Source of the DNA: Hymenopellis radicata
Lineage: Eukaryota > Basidiomycota > Agaricomycetes > Agaricales > Physalacriaceae
Length of the DNA stretch: 20,549 nucleotides
Assembly: GCA_015501595.1 (NCBI GenBank)
Contig: JADNRX010000839.1
Coordinates: forward strand, 1 to 20,549
Reading direction: 5' to 3'
The notes below the pieces were generated by a model. The model worked only from the letters and a program-made list of their open reading frames with translations, was not told the DNA's origin and searched no databases. Position 1 is the stretch's first letter. The number at the start of each line of letters is the position of its first letter. The translations under genes and the position numbers were made by a program. This document shows, piece after piece, positions 1-9,345 of the stretch.

Positions 1-520
1 GCGAGAGACAGAAACAAATTCGTGGCTGTGTAAAAGACGTTGTGACCATATGTCACCTGACGTGACGTGGTCGCGTTCACGCTCTCTCCCACCAAATATC
101 AGTCTAAAATATCGTGTCAGATCATTTCATTCCTTGCTACAGCGTGAAATCAGGGTCTTTCAATGTTCTGCACTCTACGGCACGATCTGACACTAGGGGG
201 TTTTCACTGGGCTTGAACTACCGCTTGAACTGGACTACGTGGCCTACTTGCCGAGCGCCCCTGGTTCCACTGGGATGGCTCAAGAACATGGAGCCTCCTG
301 CTCCTCGATGCGTGTCCTTGAAGGCATCTTTCTATCGAAGATAGACGTTGGATAGACGATAACTCGAACAATGAAGACACGGCGCCTAATTCGGATGGGT
401 TGTCGACCACTCGATGGCTCAGAGGAAAGAAGTCCATGTCTTTGACATGTTTCAGCCAAAGACATGAGGAGAAGTTTGAGAAATGAATGGAATCATAGAT
501 TTCACTCCGAGTACTAAGCA

Positions 521-1328
521 AACAGTCGGAGAAGACCTGTAAGACGCTCACCTGGTATGCATCCTGGTATCTCCGAACCATTGTTTGATGTCCGCTGCCC
601 AGTCTTCTCGCTGACAGTCCGTGAAGCAGTAGAAGTCCATGCCGCATCCCGAACACTATCGAGCAAGTATGCTTGTCCTAACGCTGACACTCTGCCAAAC
701 AAGTATTGACTTATCGATATGACACAAGCGCTCATTTCCAATCACTTCAAGCGTTATCACAGAGTGAGATTTCTCCGCGACGACAATCGATTATCGCGTT
801 TTCGAAAAGAACAACTTTTTGCATGCTCTTTGAGGAAGGGCAGATCACGAAGTGGGTGAGGGTGCTTGTCGATGCTAGGGTCGCTGAAGATGACGTCGAC
901 CACCATAATGCCGCACCAGCGCCGCTCAGGCTTTCTTGTCCGCCGTTCAGGAAGTGAGGATGATGAACAAACCGCCGATGCATCCATGAGATGAAAAATA
1001 GGAAAGAGTCGTCTGGCTCCCGAATCCGGAGGACGTGGAGGCGCAGTCTCTCGGAGCGACAGAACTTTAAAAGTAACCCTGAATTGCAAAGCATCCAGCG
1101 CCGAATCTCGCATGGCGATGTAGCGAAAAAGAGACATCATCCAGGACGCTGTACGAGTCGGAAGCAATACTGGCTTGTTCACAAGGTCTGCTTCGCTTCT
1201 ACTTTCGTGACGCAAGGCACTGGCCTCAAGCAGATCATGTACGAGTTGCAGGCAGTAAGGACAGCCTCGTGTAGCCGTTCGTGGTGGCCTTTCAAGGAGA
1301 CAGTCCGGATCGGAGTCGGCTTATCATG
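521..1328 (-). pseudogene. possible HET-domain-like gene remnant
   Basis: Minus-strand reading frames in this stretch carry two fragments that resemble a fungal heterokaryon-incompatibility (HET) protein. Around 1266-1225 one frame reads GCPYCLQLVHDLLEASAL, like the Cys-x-x-Cys segment that often precedes a HET domain; this frame stays open down to 757. Around 638-560 another frame reads DFYCFTDCQREDWAADIKQ, similar to the HET-domain core that follows the Trp-Ile-Asp motif. Just upstream, in a different frame, is ALGQAYLLDS. I could not join these pieces with acceptable introns and did not find the usual Ser-Tyr-x-Trp-Gly motif. It is either a decayed gene or a gene whose splicing I cannot resolve. 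The family call is from memory of the motifs and is weak. Confidence 0.3.
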
Positions 1329-1542
1329 GGGGCCTGAGAGGAATCCAGCACGTCCACCTCGCACGATATATCTACCTTCTGTTAGGTTAGGTTCAATTCG
1401 GAATAACATAAGCGTAGCCCAGTCTGACGAGAGAATGCAGTGGGTAGGAGAGTCGTCCTCGATCACCGTAGGGACCGTGGTAAAGTTAATCCTCCCGGGC
1501 CGATCGTTGTACAGCCACCAAAATTTGCAATCCGGCTTACCT

Positions 1543-1722
1543 TTAGACTAAGAAGAGCTGGCAGCTTTCTTTGGATATTTTTCGACGCGCTAACGACCAT
1601 TCATCGAAGGCCGCAAGGTCCATTGCTACACGCGGACTTGTCTTGGCGACTTCTCCCATCTGGGTTTCAAAGTTCAGAATTTCCTTTCGGGAGTCCTTAG
1701 TGTGTGTCGAAGAACTGATCAT
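1543..1722 (-). other. open exon-like stretch upstream of HET-like remnant
   Basis: An ATG-initiated minus-strand frame of 59 residues begins MISSSTHTKDSRKEILNFE and ends at a TAA two bases before a good donor-like GTAAGC. A second frame directly after it (Lys-Phe-Trp-Trp-Leu-Tyr, about 1532-1515) is open down to about 1180. A TCTTCTTAG acceptor-like site lies between the two frames. This could be the first exon of the gene whose remains lie at 521-1328, or an unrelated chance frame. I do not recognise the protein. Confidence 0.2.
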
Positions 1723-1728
1723 ATCTCC

Positions 1729-2003
1729 TTATTCTCGGGAATGTACACCTAGCTTGGAAGCAAGCACGTGTGGCGCTACGATACTCGAGACCTGCGTAAG
1801 CTCTACCTTCTTCATCTTATCTCCATCAGTTTCATGACATGTCGCCGACAGCGCCGCATGGAACGCCATTTGTTCCTCGCCAAATGCAGTAACAGTGGTG
1901 TCAATACCACTGTCGCGCTCAGCCTTGGGAACAGAAGGTACAAGGATGTCTGCAGCATGTGGGATTACTTATCATATCCCCGGACTAAAAATATCAAGCA
2001 GGA
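1729..2003. other. intergenic region upstream of the OPT gene
   Basis: No gene is supported here. Short plus-strand frames exist but show no family signature, no consistent splice sites and no initiation context. The stretch is the likely 5' regulatory region of the OPT transporter gene, ending in its TATA box. Confidence 0.4.
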
Positions 2004-2010
2004 TATATAA
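2004..2010 (+). promoter_or_regulatory. TATA box of the OPT transporter gene
   Basis: TATATAA lies 42 bases before the first in-frame ATG (2052). No other ATG occurs in between, which supports 2052 as the start and implies a very short 5' leader. Confidence 0.6.
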
Positions 2011-2051
2011 CCAGCGACGAGAGTGCAGAAGCCGGATTGGAATTCAACGGA

Positions 2052-5000
2052 ATGGCATCAACGATGGCCGAACATTCGAGGTCAAGGGCATGGACGCCGC
2101 ATTACCAGCTCACCCGACACACTCGGAACTCGGCGCAATTCCGCGAGTCGACAGTGGAGTCGCGCATCCTTGAACAGATGGAAAAGGACGCCGAGGAAGG
2201 TCAACAGCAGTCATTTGATTGTGCGCGACATTCATCTCTCCTTTCCTTGACTAACTCGTCGTGACAGCCGAAATCATCTATGTGTGTCCATTGTCTCCAT
2301 CTCGATGCATACACAATACAGACTTCCATTCTACTTAGGCTCAATTCGATGACCCGAACCTCGCTCGGGATCATATCTTCGACTTCGACGATGAATCTCC
2401 CTATCCTGAGGTTAGGTCGGCTGTCGCGAACACCGACGATCCAGAAATGCCCGCCTCAACCCTCCGCGTGTGGATCATTGGGTTGGTCTGGGCGGTCATA
2501 CTCCCCGGCATAAACCAATTTTTTTTCTTCCGATATCCCTCGGTACTCGTCGGTGGCGTAGTCGCGCAGCTCATGACGTTTCCTATCGGGAGGGCGGCGG
2601 CCCGATGGGTCCCAAGGTGGAAGGTGTTCGGACTTTCTCTTAATCCATGTGAGTCTCCAGCTCTACTCCGTCTTTGCCTATTCACAAGGCGGTGATAGCG
2701 CCGTTTACTGTCAAAGAGCATGTGTTGATAACGGTGCGTTATTATTGGGTTCTTGCATTTCTTCTCTCATTCATTCCTAGATCATGGTTGGTCTTCGTGC
2801 TTTTCTTTTGACGCGCTCTGGGATCTGAATGCCACTAGGCTTCGGTTGGCGCTGGCTCGGCTTACGCGACAGATATCATAGCAGTCCAGCGCGTCTATTA
2901 CAAGCAGCAGTATAATTTCAGTTGTGAGAGGCTGCTCTAACCGCTTTGCTCGCCAGATAACCTACCTTTTTGAATAGATCAATGGTTCATCGTCATGTCG
3001 ACGCAACTCATTGGGTTCTCAATTGGCGGCATCGCGCGCCGGTTCCTTGTTACACCTCCCTCAATGATATGGCCCTCCAACCTCGTTAACTGTGCAATGT
3101 TCAACACGCTCCACTCCCAACAATACGCCGGGATCGGGACACGCGGAGGCCTTAGCAGAGAGAGATTCTTCGTCTATGCGTTTCTTGGTGCATTCTGCTG
3201 GTGTACGTCGGTTCTCTGCTCCATATGAACCTTATGCTCACGGAAGCGCAGATTTCTTCCCAGGGTATCTATGTGGGTTCCGCGGCCGAACGTCTATTCA
3301 GCATGGACTGACTGATCAATGTTATTGCAGTCCAGGCACTGTCTTACTTCTCGTGGGTGACTTGGATCCGCCCGGACGATGCAGGTATCAATGCTTCTTC
3401 AGTCGGCTGCGAGAGTAACTCATGGTCGCCTAGTTATCGCCCAGCTTTTCGGCTATATGCATGGCATGGTTCGTTTCCATTCGTAGTACATGGTTCAGCG
3501 AACTGATTGTTTCGCGTGGACCAGGGCATGTCAGTAATCACTCTAGATTGGAGTCAGATTGCGTTCGTGGATATTCTTCATTCTCAGAGCCGCGCTTACC
3601 TGACGGGTAGCTATATCGGGTCCCCGTTGGCGATGCCATGTCAGTCTCAAACGCTTCTCGTGGAGCTCTTCTCATACTGCAGAAATAGGGTGGGCGCAAG
3701 CCAACGTCTTCGCTGGTTTCGTGTTCTTTTTCTGTAAGTCACTTGTGGCGGGCCAATCCTGAATCTGAAACTCTACTCAAGGGATATTAACACCGGTTCT
3801 TTACGTGGGTGATTTCCTCCTGCCTTGGTCTTATGGCGTTACAGCTTCCACAGTTTACAAATACGTGGTATGCAACCTACATGCCTATCCTATCGCGGAC
3901 GTCGTTCGACAACGAGATGAAGCCGTACAATGTTTCAAGGATCCTTACAAGTGAGGTCAAGCTGGATAAGGAAGCCTATGCGATCTACAGTCCGTTATAT
4001 ATTCCGTGGGTGATTACTTTCCGTTCTAGATTATCATTTTGACGCTGTACAGAACGACCTTTGCTATTGCCTACGGGTACGTGCAGTTTCACACGACAGT
4101 CAACCTTCCTAATACTGTTTATAGACTTTCGTTCGCGTCAATAACCGGTATCATCACAAAATTGCTGTTCCACGTTGCGTTGACTGACGCCTGGTGTAGC
4201 GACGATTATGCATGCTCTGATCTTCTTCAGAAAACAGATTACAATTCAGTTTCGTCGCGCGCTGCATGAACAGCCCGATATTCATGCCAGACTCATGGCC
4301 AAGTACCCGCAAGGTTTACGTTCTGGCTCTCCCATGCTCGTATCCTTTTAACGTGTCTCATGCTCAGTTCCGGAATGGTGGTATCTCACCATCTTTTTGT
4401 CGATGTTCGCTCTCGGCGTCGTCAGTATCGAAGTGTGGCCGACGTTAGTGTCGTTTCGCCCTCATGCTCACTCTCTGACCGCAAACCACAGCGAGATGCC
4501 CGTTTGGGCTTTTGTCATCGCTCTTGCCGTGGGTAAGTCTTCGAGTTCATGTATGAGATAGCTATCGACCCCTTCTTCATAGCATTCACTTACGTGGTTC
4601 CCGTGGGCATGATCCAAGCTCTCACGAATCAGCAAGTTGGGCTCAAGTATGCTGTTCATTTTCTTCCCGACGGACCCATTTGTTGACTAATGCCACTTCA
4701 GTGTGATAACGGAGCTCATTATCGGCTATGCACTACCCGGTCGTCCAATCGCCATGATGATGTTCAAGACTTGGGGATATATCACTATGGCGCAAGCGCT
4801 GACATTCACATCAGACTTTAAGCTCGGACATTATATGAAGATCCCGCCAAGGCCGATGTTCTGCGCGCAAGTTGTGGCGACAATGATCGCTGGAACGGTC
4901 CAGCTTGGCGTTCAGTCGTGGATGTTCACGAATATAGAGTATTTGTCGGTCTATATCTGAGACGTGGCCTGACTTTCGATTAGAGGAATGTGCACCGTGG

Positions 5001-6119
5001 ATCAGAAGGACGGCTTCATCTGTCCGGGTACTGAAGTCTTCGCCACTGCTAGTATCATAGTAAGTTGACTGTGTCCTTCCGCATCTCTAGCTGATAACCT
5101 GACAGTGGGGTACGCCGATTTCGTCTTTCCGTCGCATTTTTTGAGTCCCCGTCTCTCAGGTGTCATCGGACCGGCAGTCCAGTTCTCGAGAGGTGCTACT
5201 TACTAGTATGTACGCCATCTTGCGCAGGTCATCAGGATTGCTCACCTTTTGGCTTTACAGTCGTAAGTGCTAAGGAACACGTCTCGATGTTATCCGCTCT
5301 GATCTATGAGGGCAGCTCTCGTCTACTTTTTCTTGATCGGAGCCATCTGTCCCGTGGCGTTATGGGTCCTGAATAAACGGTACCCCAACAGCGCTTTGCG
5401 ATACGTCAAGTACGTCCGACTGAGCTGTACTTACGGTATATCGTTTTGACTTGCATTCAGCTTGTGAGTACCCGTTCGGTGTGACAGACGAGGACTAATG
5501 AAGGTCATGCAGCCCCGTCATATTCAACGGGTCGGGTTACATCCCGCCTGCCACAGCGATCAACTATGTTCCTTGGGCGTAAGTCGGCTTGTAAAATGCG
5601 CGACTTCTTCTTGATTCCATGTTTCACAGGGCTGTCGGCCTTACGTTCCAGTACTTCATCCGGCGGCGGTACTTTTCATGGTGGACGAAATACAATTGTA
5701 ACTACGTCTCCTAGCTTCGATGGCCTAGCTACTGATTTGAGGTCTCAGATGTTCTCTCCGCAGCTTTAGATGCTGGTACGGCCATGAGCGTGATAGTCAT
5801 ATTCTTCTGGTACGTACCTTGCCGTCGTTTAATCACGACTAACTGTTACTTCAGTCTTCAGTTCCCCATGAATGGCCGCGTAGGTGTTCTTCAGGTCCAT
5901 GCCAACACGATTCATAAAGACGCCATTGTAGATCGGCATGACCGTGCAAAATTGGTGGGGAAACACTGTTCCGTTCCAAGGCGCAGATTTTGGTGTTGCG
6001 GGAATGGGTACCCCTGTGCGCCAACTTGCAGAAGGCGAGAAGTTTGGGTATGTGGTTTACTTGATCGCCTCTTGTTCAACGTCGAGTTGAGTCATTGTTA
6101 CAGGCCAACCTCGTGGTGA
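2052..6119 (+). CDS. OPT-family oligopeptide transporter, 34 exons
   Basis: Members of the OPT family are plasma-membrane or vacuolar proton-coupled importers of small peptides or related chelates; the substrate here cannot be told. Family signatures are present in order: SPYPEVRSAVANTDDPEMP (about residues 74-92), the first membrane segment ending GINQFFFFRYPSV, MSTQLIGFSIGGIARRF, NTLHSQQYAGIG, and the hallmark KIPPR (about 563-567) after SDFKLGHYM. Near the C-terminus come NWWGNTVPF and the ending FGPTSW plus TGA. I placed introns at 2200-2267, 2282-2338, 2649-2698, 2734-2780, 2787-2838, 2924-2977, 3203-3251, 3273-3330, 3385-3433, 3469-3524, 3563-3610, 3640-3688, 3734-3781, 3805-3853, 4006-4052, 4077-4124, 4174-4237, 4314-4367, 4444-4491, 4533-4582, 4647-4701, 4939-4983, 5060-5105, 5110-5159, 5206-5260, 5263-5315, 5410-5460, 5464-5512, 5579-5629, 5698-5748, 5810-5854, 5880-5931 and 6048-6103. 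All are GT-AG, 45-68 bases. Exons sum to 2364 bases, 787 residues with no stop, about normal for the family. A few donors are weak (GTCAAC, GTTCGT, GTTGCG), so single boundaries may move. The gene appears intact. Confidence 0.93.
5060..5512 (+). other. chain of micro-exons (4, 2 and 3 bases) in the OPT gene
   Basis: Within 450 bases the OPT model requires exons of 4 bases (5106-5109, TGGG), 2 bases (5261-5262, TC) and 3 bases (5461-5463, CTT). Each is bounded by good acceptor and donor sequences: GACAG/GTACGC, TTTACAG/GTAAGT and ATTCAG/GTGAGT. With them the protein reads SIIWGVIGP, TYYPLVYFF and YVNFPVIFNG, matching the family. Leaving out the 2-base or 4-base exon breaks the frame; leaving out the 3-base one removes the Phe of the conserved Asn-Phe-Pro. 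A further 6-base exon lies at 2781-2786. Confidence 0.75.
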
Positions 6120-6708
6120 AGAGCGATTCCGATGTCTCGTACCACTGTATATCATCCTGTTTGACTACTTCCCAATCAAAAATGTATTGTTCTGAACGAC
6201 CGCTATCCATGGAACTCTTCCGAAGGAAATCAAGACCTGGAAGTCTCGCGGTCTTCGTCGATGCTCTGGACAGCGAGACGCGGGCAGTTAGGGATGATGC
6301 CTTCCGAATCTTCTGCCAGGATGAGGAGAAAGGTTTGGTAGTGCATGCATTGGGAAAAGCCGCAGCGGCAGGGACACGTTAAACTATGGCATCGTTAACT
6401 ACATTTGATAGGAACGTTACACAGTGTTATGCTATAAGGACATTCAAAGAACAGGCTCGGAGGCTCTACGCGACTTCAAGTAAGAAGGGTTGCGCAGTAT
6501 CAGGCGACACAGCAGACAGGTGTTTGGTAGCGCTTGACCATCGACGTCGACTGATGACGCTTGAACCGGTGTGTCGCAGCTCAGGCACGTTGCTGTAATT
6601 CCAGGTTTAAGACGCAAAGATACGACCTCGATGTTAGAGCGCGCTTCTTTGTCGAGACAGAAAGGGTCCGGGGTGCTGACACCGAGGTTGGGCAATCAAT
6701 AAGAGTAT
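6120..6708. other. no clear gene between OPT and the small minus-strand gene
   Basis: Nothing convincing is seen. A minus-strand open stretch (6444-6695) contains two Cys-x-x-Cys pairs about 25 residues apart (CLSC and CLLC). It could be a downstream exon or a zinc-binding fragment, but there is no start, no clear splice partner and no family match. Plus-strand frames at 6095-6382 and 6386-6598 are not recognisable. Confidence 0.3.
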
Positions 6709-7160
6709 TCAAAGCCGATAGAATGCCTTCAAGCCGTTCACAATCCCTCCAGGGTGAAGGTGTACGGTGGGCCATGGTGGCAGGTTCTGTATACGTCGAT
6801 AGGGGACAGTAGTGAATTCCGGTGGCGTCTGTGTGTCAACGGGTTGAAGTAGCACTCAAGGACAGATCGATGAGACGACGAACCACGATACCAACAGTAT
6901 AGTATCCAGGCTCTCACCGGCGTCGTTGAGCATGGACGAGACTTTCCGGTAACCGGAGGGAAATAAGGCGGGGTGCAAACGATGTGAATCGCGAGATCAT
7001 CGCCTGAGGCGGGATTGAGAGGATGAATGGTTTCCAACTGAAACCGGGCCAGGTGGTCGGTGTCTGGAATGGCGATCCAGTTGTTCAAGGATGTATGCAG
7101 GTAGTCGCGGATACGGTGAAGTGCGGGGAGAAGATTGAGCTGAGGTGGGTTTGGGGACAT
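6709..7160 (-). CDS. small two-exon hypothetical protein (120 aa)
   Basis: Exon 1 is 7160-6918 and exon 2 is 6828-6709, joined by an 89-base intron with donor GTGAGA and acceptor ACACAG, phase 0; the coding length is 363 bases. The protein starts MSPNPPQLNLLPALHRIRD and ends with the stretch PPWPTVHLHPGGIVNGL plus KAFYRL. It is Pro- and His-rich with no signal peptide or membrane segment. I do not recognise the family. A TATA box lies about 50 bases upstream of this ATG, which favours it over an earlier ATG at 7195 that gives a different short frame. The last exon could instead be spliced onward toward the Cys-rich frame at 6444-6695. Function unknown. Confidence 0.45.
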
Positions 7161-7210
7161 GGGCAAAGGAACGCTGTGTAGAGAACAAAAGACATCAGCT
7201 CTTCACCGCC

Positions 7211-7217
7211 TTTTATA
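7211..7217 (-). promoter_or_regulatory. TATA box for the small minus-strand gene
   Basis: On the minus strand the sequence reads CTTATAAAAGG. It lies about 50 bases before the ATG at 7160. Confidence 0.5.
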
Positions 7218-7497
7218 AGGCTTACACGTCGAGGCACTATTGTTCTTAGAATGACGACATTCTGATGATGCGGTGCCAAGGGACGTATGAGGCGTGCAGA
7301 GAATGAGGGCATGCAGAGAGTCCCCGGGGGTAACTCGTTAAGTGATTATTCTAAATGTGGCATAAAAGGTTGACGAAAGACAATGATTTTCGTGTTTGGA
7401 AGTCTTTTAGACTCCGTGTTCCAGCGACAGGAGCAGGTCACGGATCCTAGGCCAACCGTCAACGCGCGTATCCGTCTTCCAGTCGTCGGAATCCGCC
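7218..7497. other. spacer before the GDH relic
   Basis: No gene is supported. Part of it may be further-decayed glutamate dehydrogenase sequence, because the recognisable relic starts abruptly at about 7498 in mid-protein, but I can see no alignable residues. Confidence 0.3.
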
Positions 7498-8036
7498 GTT
7501 GATATGCCGCTGCCGGCGCTGCGCCAATCATCGTCGATGGTAGAAAGAGTGAGAAGAATTACGTCATGCGACCCACCTCCTTCCGTCCTTCATCTTCTCA
7601 ACCAGAATTCAAATGCCGATGTACGCCTCGTCACTGAGGATTCCATCATGGTGTGTATTTATTTATCTCATTCATTCCTGCCCTAACAACTTCTGTAGGG
7701 CTGCACATCCGAAGCCATCGAATTATTCGAGAAATAGTGGAACCGGGAAGACTGCGGCAGCGGTGGGGTATGCTCCTGGGAGTACGTACTGTGCTGCTCG
7801 TTGTTTGCTTTGACTGACTATCTAAAAGAGTCGAACTGCGGTATTGTGGCTGTTTCAGGATTTGATACGGCACAGAACAGCCAGCGGTTCACGTGGAGTT
7901 CTGAAGAGGTCGATGCAAAGCTGTATGGCGAAGACCTTCCATCTGGTGATGTACTGCCAAGTCTGCTGTGCGGCCCAATGTGACTGGATTCATCAAAGTG
8001 GCAGATGCGCTGAAGGAGCACGGCGATTGGTGGTAA
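7498..8036 (+). pseudogene. glutamate dehydrogenase (NADP type) C-terminal relic
   Basis: The intact enzyme interconverts 2-oxoglutarate plus ammonium and glutamate in the cytosol. Family-like segments appear in order: VDMPLPALRQSS (compare Val-Asp-x-Ala-Leu-Pro-x-Ala-Thr-Gln), DVRLVTEDSIM, GCTSEAIELFEK, AAAVGYAPGKSNCG, IVAVSGFDTAQNSQRF, WSSEEVDAKL, GDVLPSLLCG and NVTGFIKVADALKEHGDWW followed by TAA. Two introns survive with normal borders (7651-7698 and 7782-7828). The copy is broken: a frameshift with a TAG just after ELFEK (7735-7737), a single-base loss near 7972-7978 where the family has Gly-Ala-Asn, and about 20 residues missing after AKL. The N-terminal half with the Lys-rich substrate site is absent. 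Surviving introns mean it came from genomic DNA, not a retrocopy. Family call from memory of the conserved C-terminus, which is distinctive. Confidence 0.82.
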
Positions 8037-8109
8037 TGGACGGGCGTCCGAGATTTACTGTACAACATGTACATCCGATTCCTTGCGATTCTTTCGGGTG
8101 CGTGAACAA

Positions 8110-8334
8110 TGCGTGTGTCTGCGTGATCACATTGAACGGAGTGGTGGCGTCTATCAGTATCCAGTGACTCATGCGGTTGTCGCGAACCTGGGCGGAAACC
8201 TGTTTTGTCGAAATGCTGTCATTATCAGCGAACGTGGGCCTAGTATTGCTGACGAGATGGAGGTAATCATGTCCGAGAAGTACACATTAATGCGTGCCGA
8301 ATACAAAGAGATCTACAGCCTTTACAGATCGTGA
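8110..8334 (+). other. unrecognised open exon-like stretch
   Basis: A plus-strand frame contains GGVYQYPVTHAVVANLGGN, then ISERGPSIADEMEVIMSEK, and ends SLYRS at a TGA. The amino-acid composition looks protein-like, not random, but no ATG suits it, no upstream exon is evident and I do not recognise it. It lies just past the GDH relic and ends 22 bases before the convergent dehydrogenase pseudogene, so it is probably another relic. Confidence 0.25.
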
Positions 8335-8356
8335 CGTTCATGTAAACACAGACTCC

Positions 8357-9286
8357 TCAATAGGCGATAGTCATAGTCTTATCGCCGAACTCGTTCCATC
8401 TCATCGTCACGGCATCTACAATGAAATGCGCCACATCCTTCCGCGAAACCGTCCACCCTGAAATGTCACTTTCACTGATCCGATACGCGGGCTCATCGAC
8501 GCCATCCGCCTCACAGTCCCCATCTGTCAATAGAGCCGCCCGCACCACCATAACATTCCTCAACGCGCCTGCCTTGGGCAGCCCTTCCCTCTCCTTCCAG
8601 TTCGCTCCCATAATATTGTCACCAGGTTCTCCGTCGGCTTTTGCGTTTCACGGCCATCCGGTACAGTATGATATAACGCGTTCGGCACCGACTTTGTCTT
8701 TGTGAGGTGCTGCCAGGCCGTACGCGTATAGGGGCTTCAATAGAACGGGGACACGTTTATGTGAGTCGTGAGTGACACCCATGGACGTGATGGCGACAAG
8801 TTTCGGAGGTGTAGACAAGTCGGTGGGGATGGTGCAGAGGAGGTTGAGCAGTCATTGGGTTACGAGGTTTTCGGGCGTCATGACGACACCTCGTTTTAGA
8901 CTGAACGACGGTATGCCGCCTTGGATAAATGTGAGTAAGACTAACTGGGATCGATAGTGGACTACGTACCGACTGTGAACAGTATCACGTCTATAGACCC
9001 ATGTTCAGACGCGGCGTCCCATGCAGATTTAATCTCGGCTTGCTTCATGGCGTCGCCCTTGACCAGGATTGCCTTCCCGGAACTAATGAAAGGTGCGAGT
9101 TCCTCATTACCGTCAAATACGGACGGGTTCCGAAGCAGAAACGTTACGGACGAGCCGAGTCCTAGATGAAGATGAGCGTCGCCAAGGTAGGAGTACACGA
9201 AAAGACTTATGCAGGAGGCGTACAGCGGAGTAATAGCCAATATTTCTCGAAGCGCCAATGGCGAGGACGTTGTTGAAGCCAGACAT
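8357..9286 (-). pseudogene. NAD(P)-binding SDR-like protein, disabled by substitutions
   Basis: The reconstructed order is exon 9286-9211, intron 9210-9162, exon 9161-8970, intron 8969-8920, exon 8919-8357. Together they give 831 bases (277 codons) with no indel. It begins MSGFNNVLAIGASRNIGYY, whose GASRNIG is the nucleotide-binding glycine loop of atypical short-chain dehydrogenases. It continues VTFLLRNPSVFDGNEEL, LVKGDA, VDVILFTVGG-like, GVVMTPENL, LKPLYAYGLAAPHKDK, VVRAALLTDG and SRKDVAHFIVD, and ends TIAY. Basidiomycete genomes carry many such proteins; substrates are mostly unknown. Lesions: an in-frame TGA at 8854-8852, another at 8650-8648, and the first donor reads ATAAGT instead of GTAAGT. 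The frame is otherwise clean, so inactivation looks recent. Readthrough or non-canonical splicing is possible but less likely. Confidence 0.85.
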
Positions 9287-9335
9287 TGATAGTTAGTTCA
9301 AGTTGGGCGGATGATGATGAATGGCACGACGAGGG

Positions 9336-9345
9336 CTTTTTATCT
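9336..9345 (-). promoter_or_regulatory. TATA-like element of the SDR pseudogene
   Basis: The minus strand reads AGATAAAAAG about 50 bases before the ATG at 9286, so the old promoter may be preserved. Confidence 0.35.
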
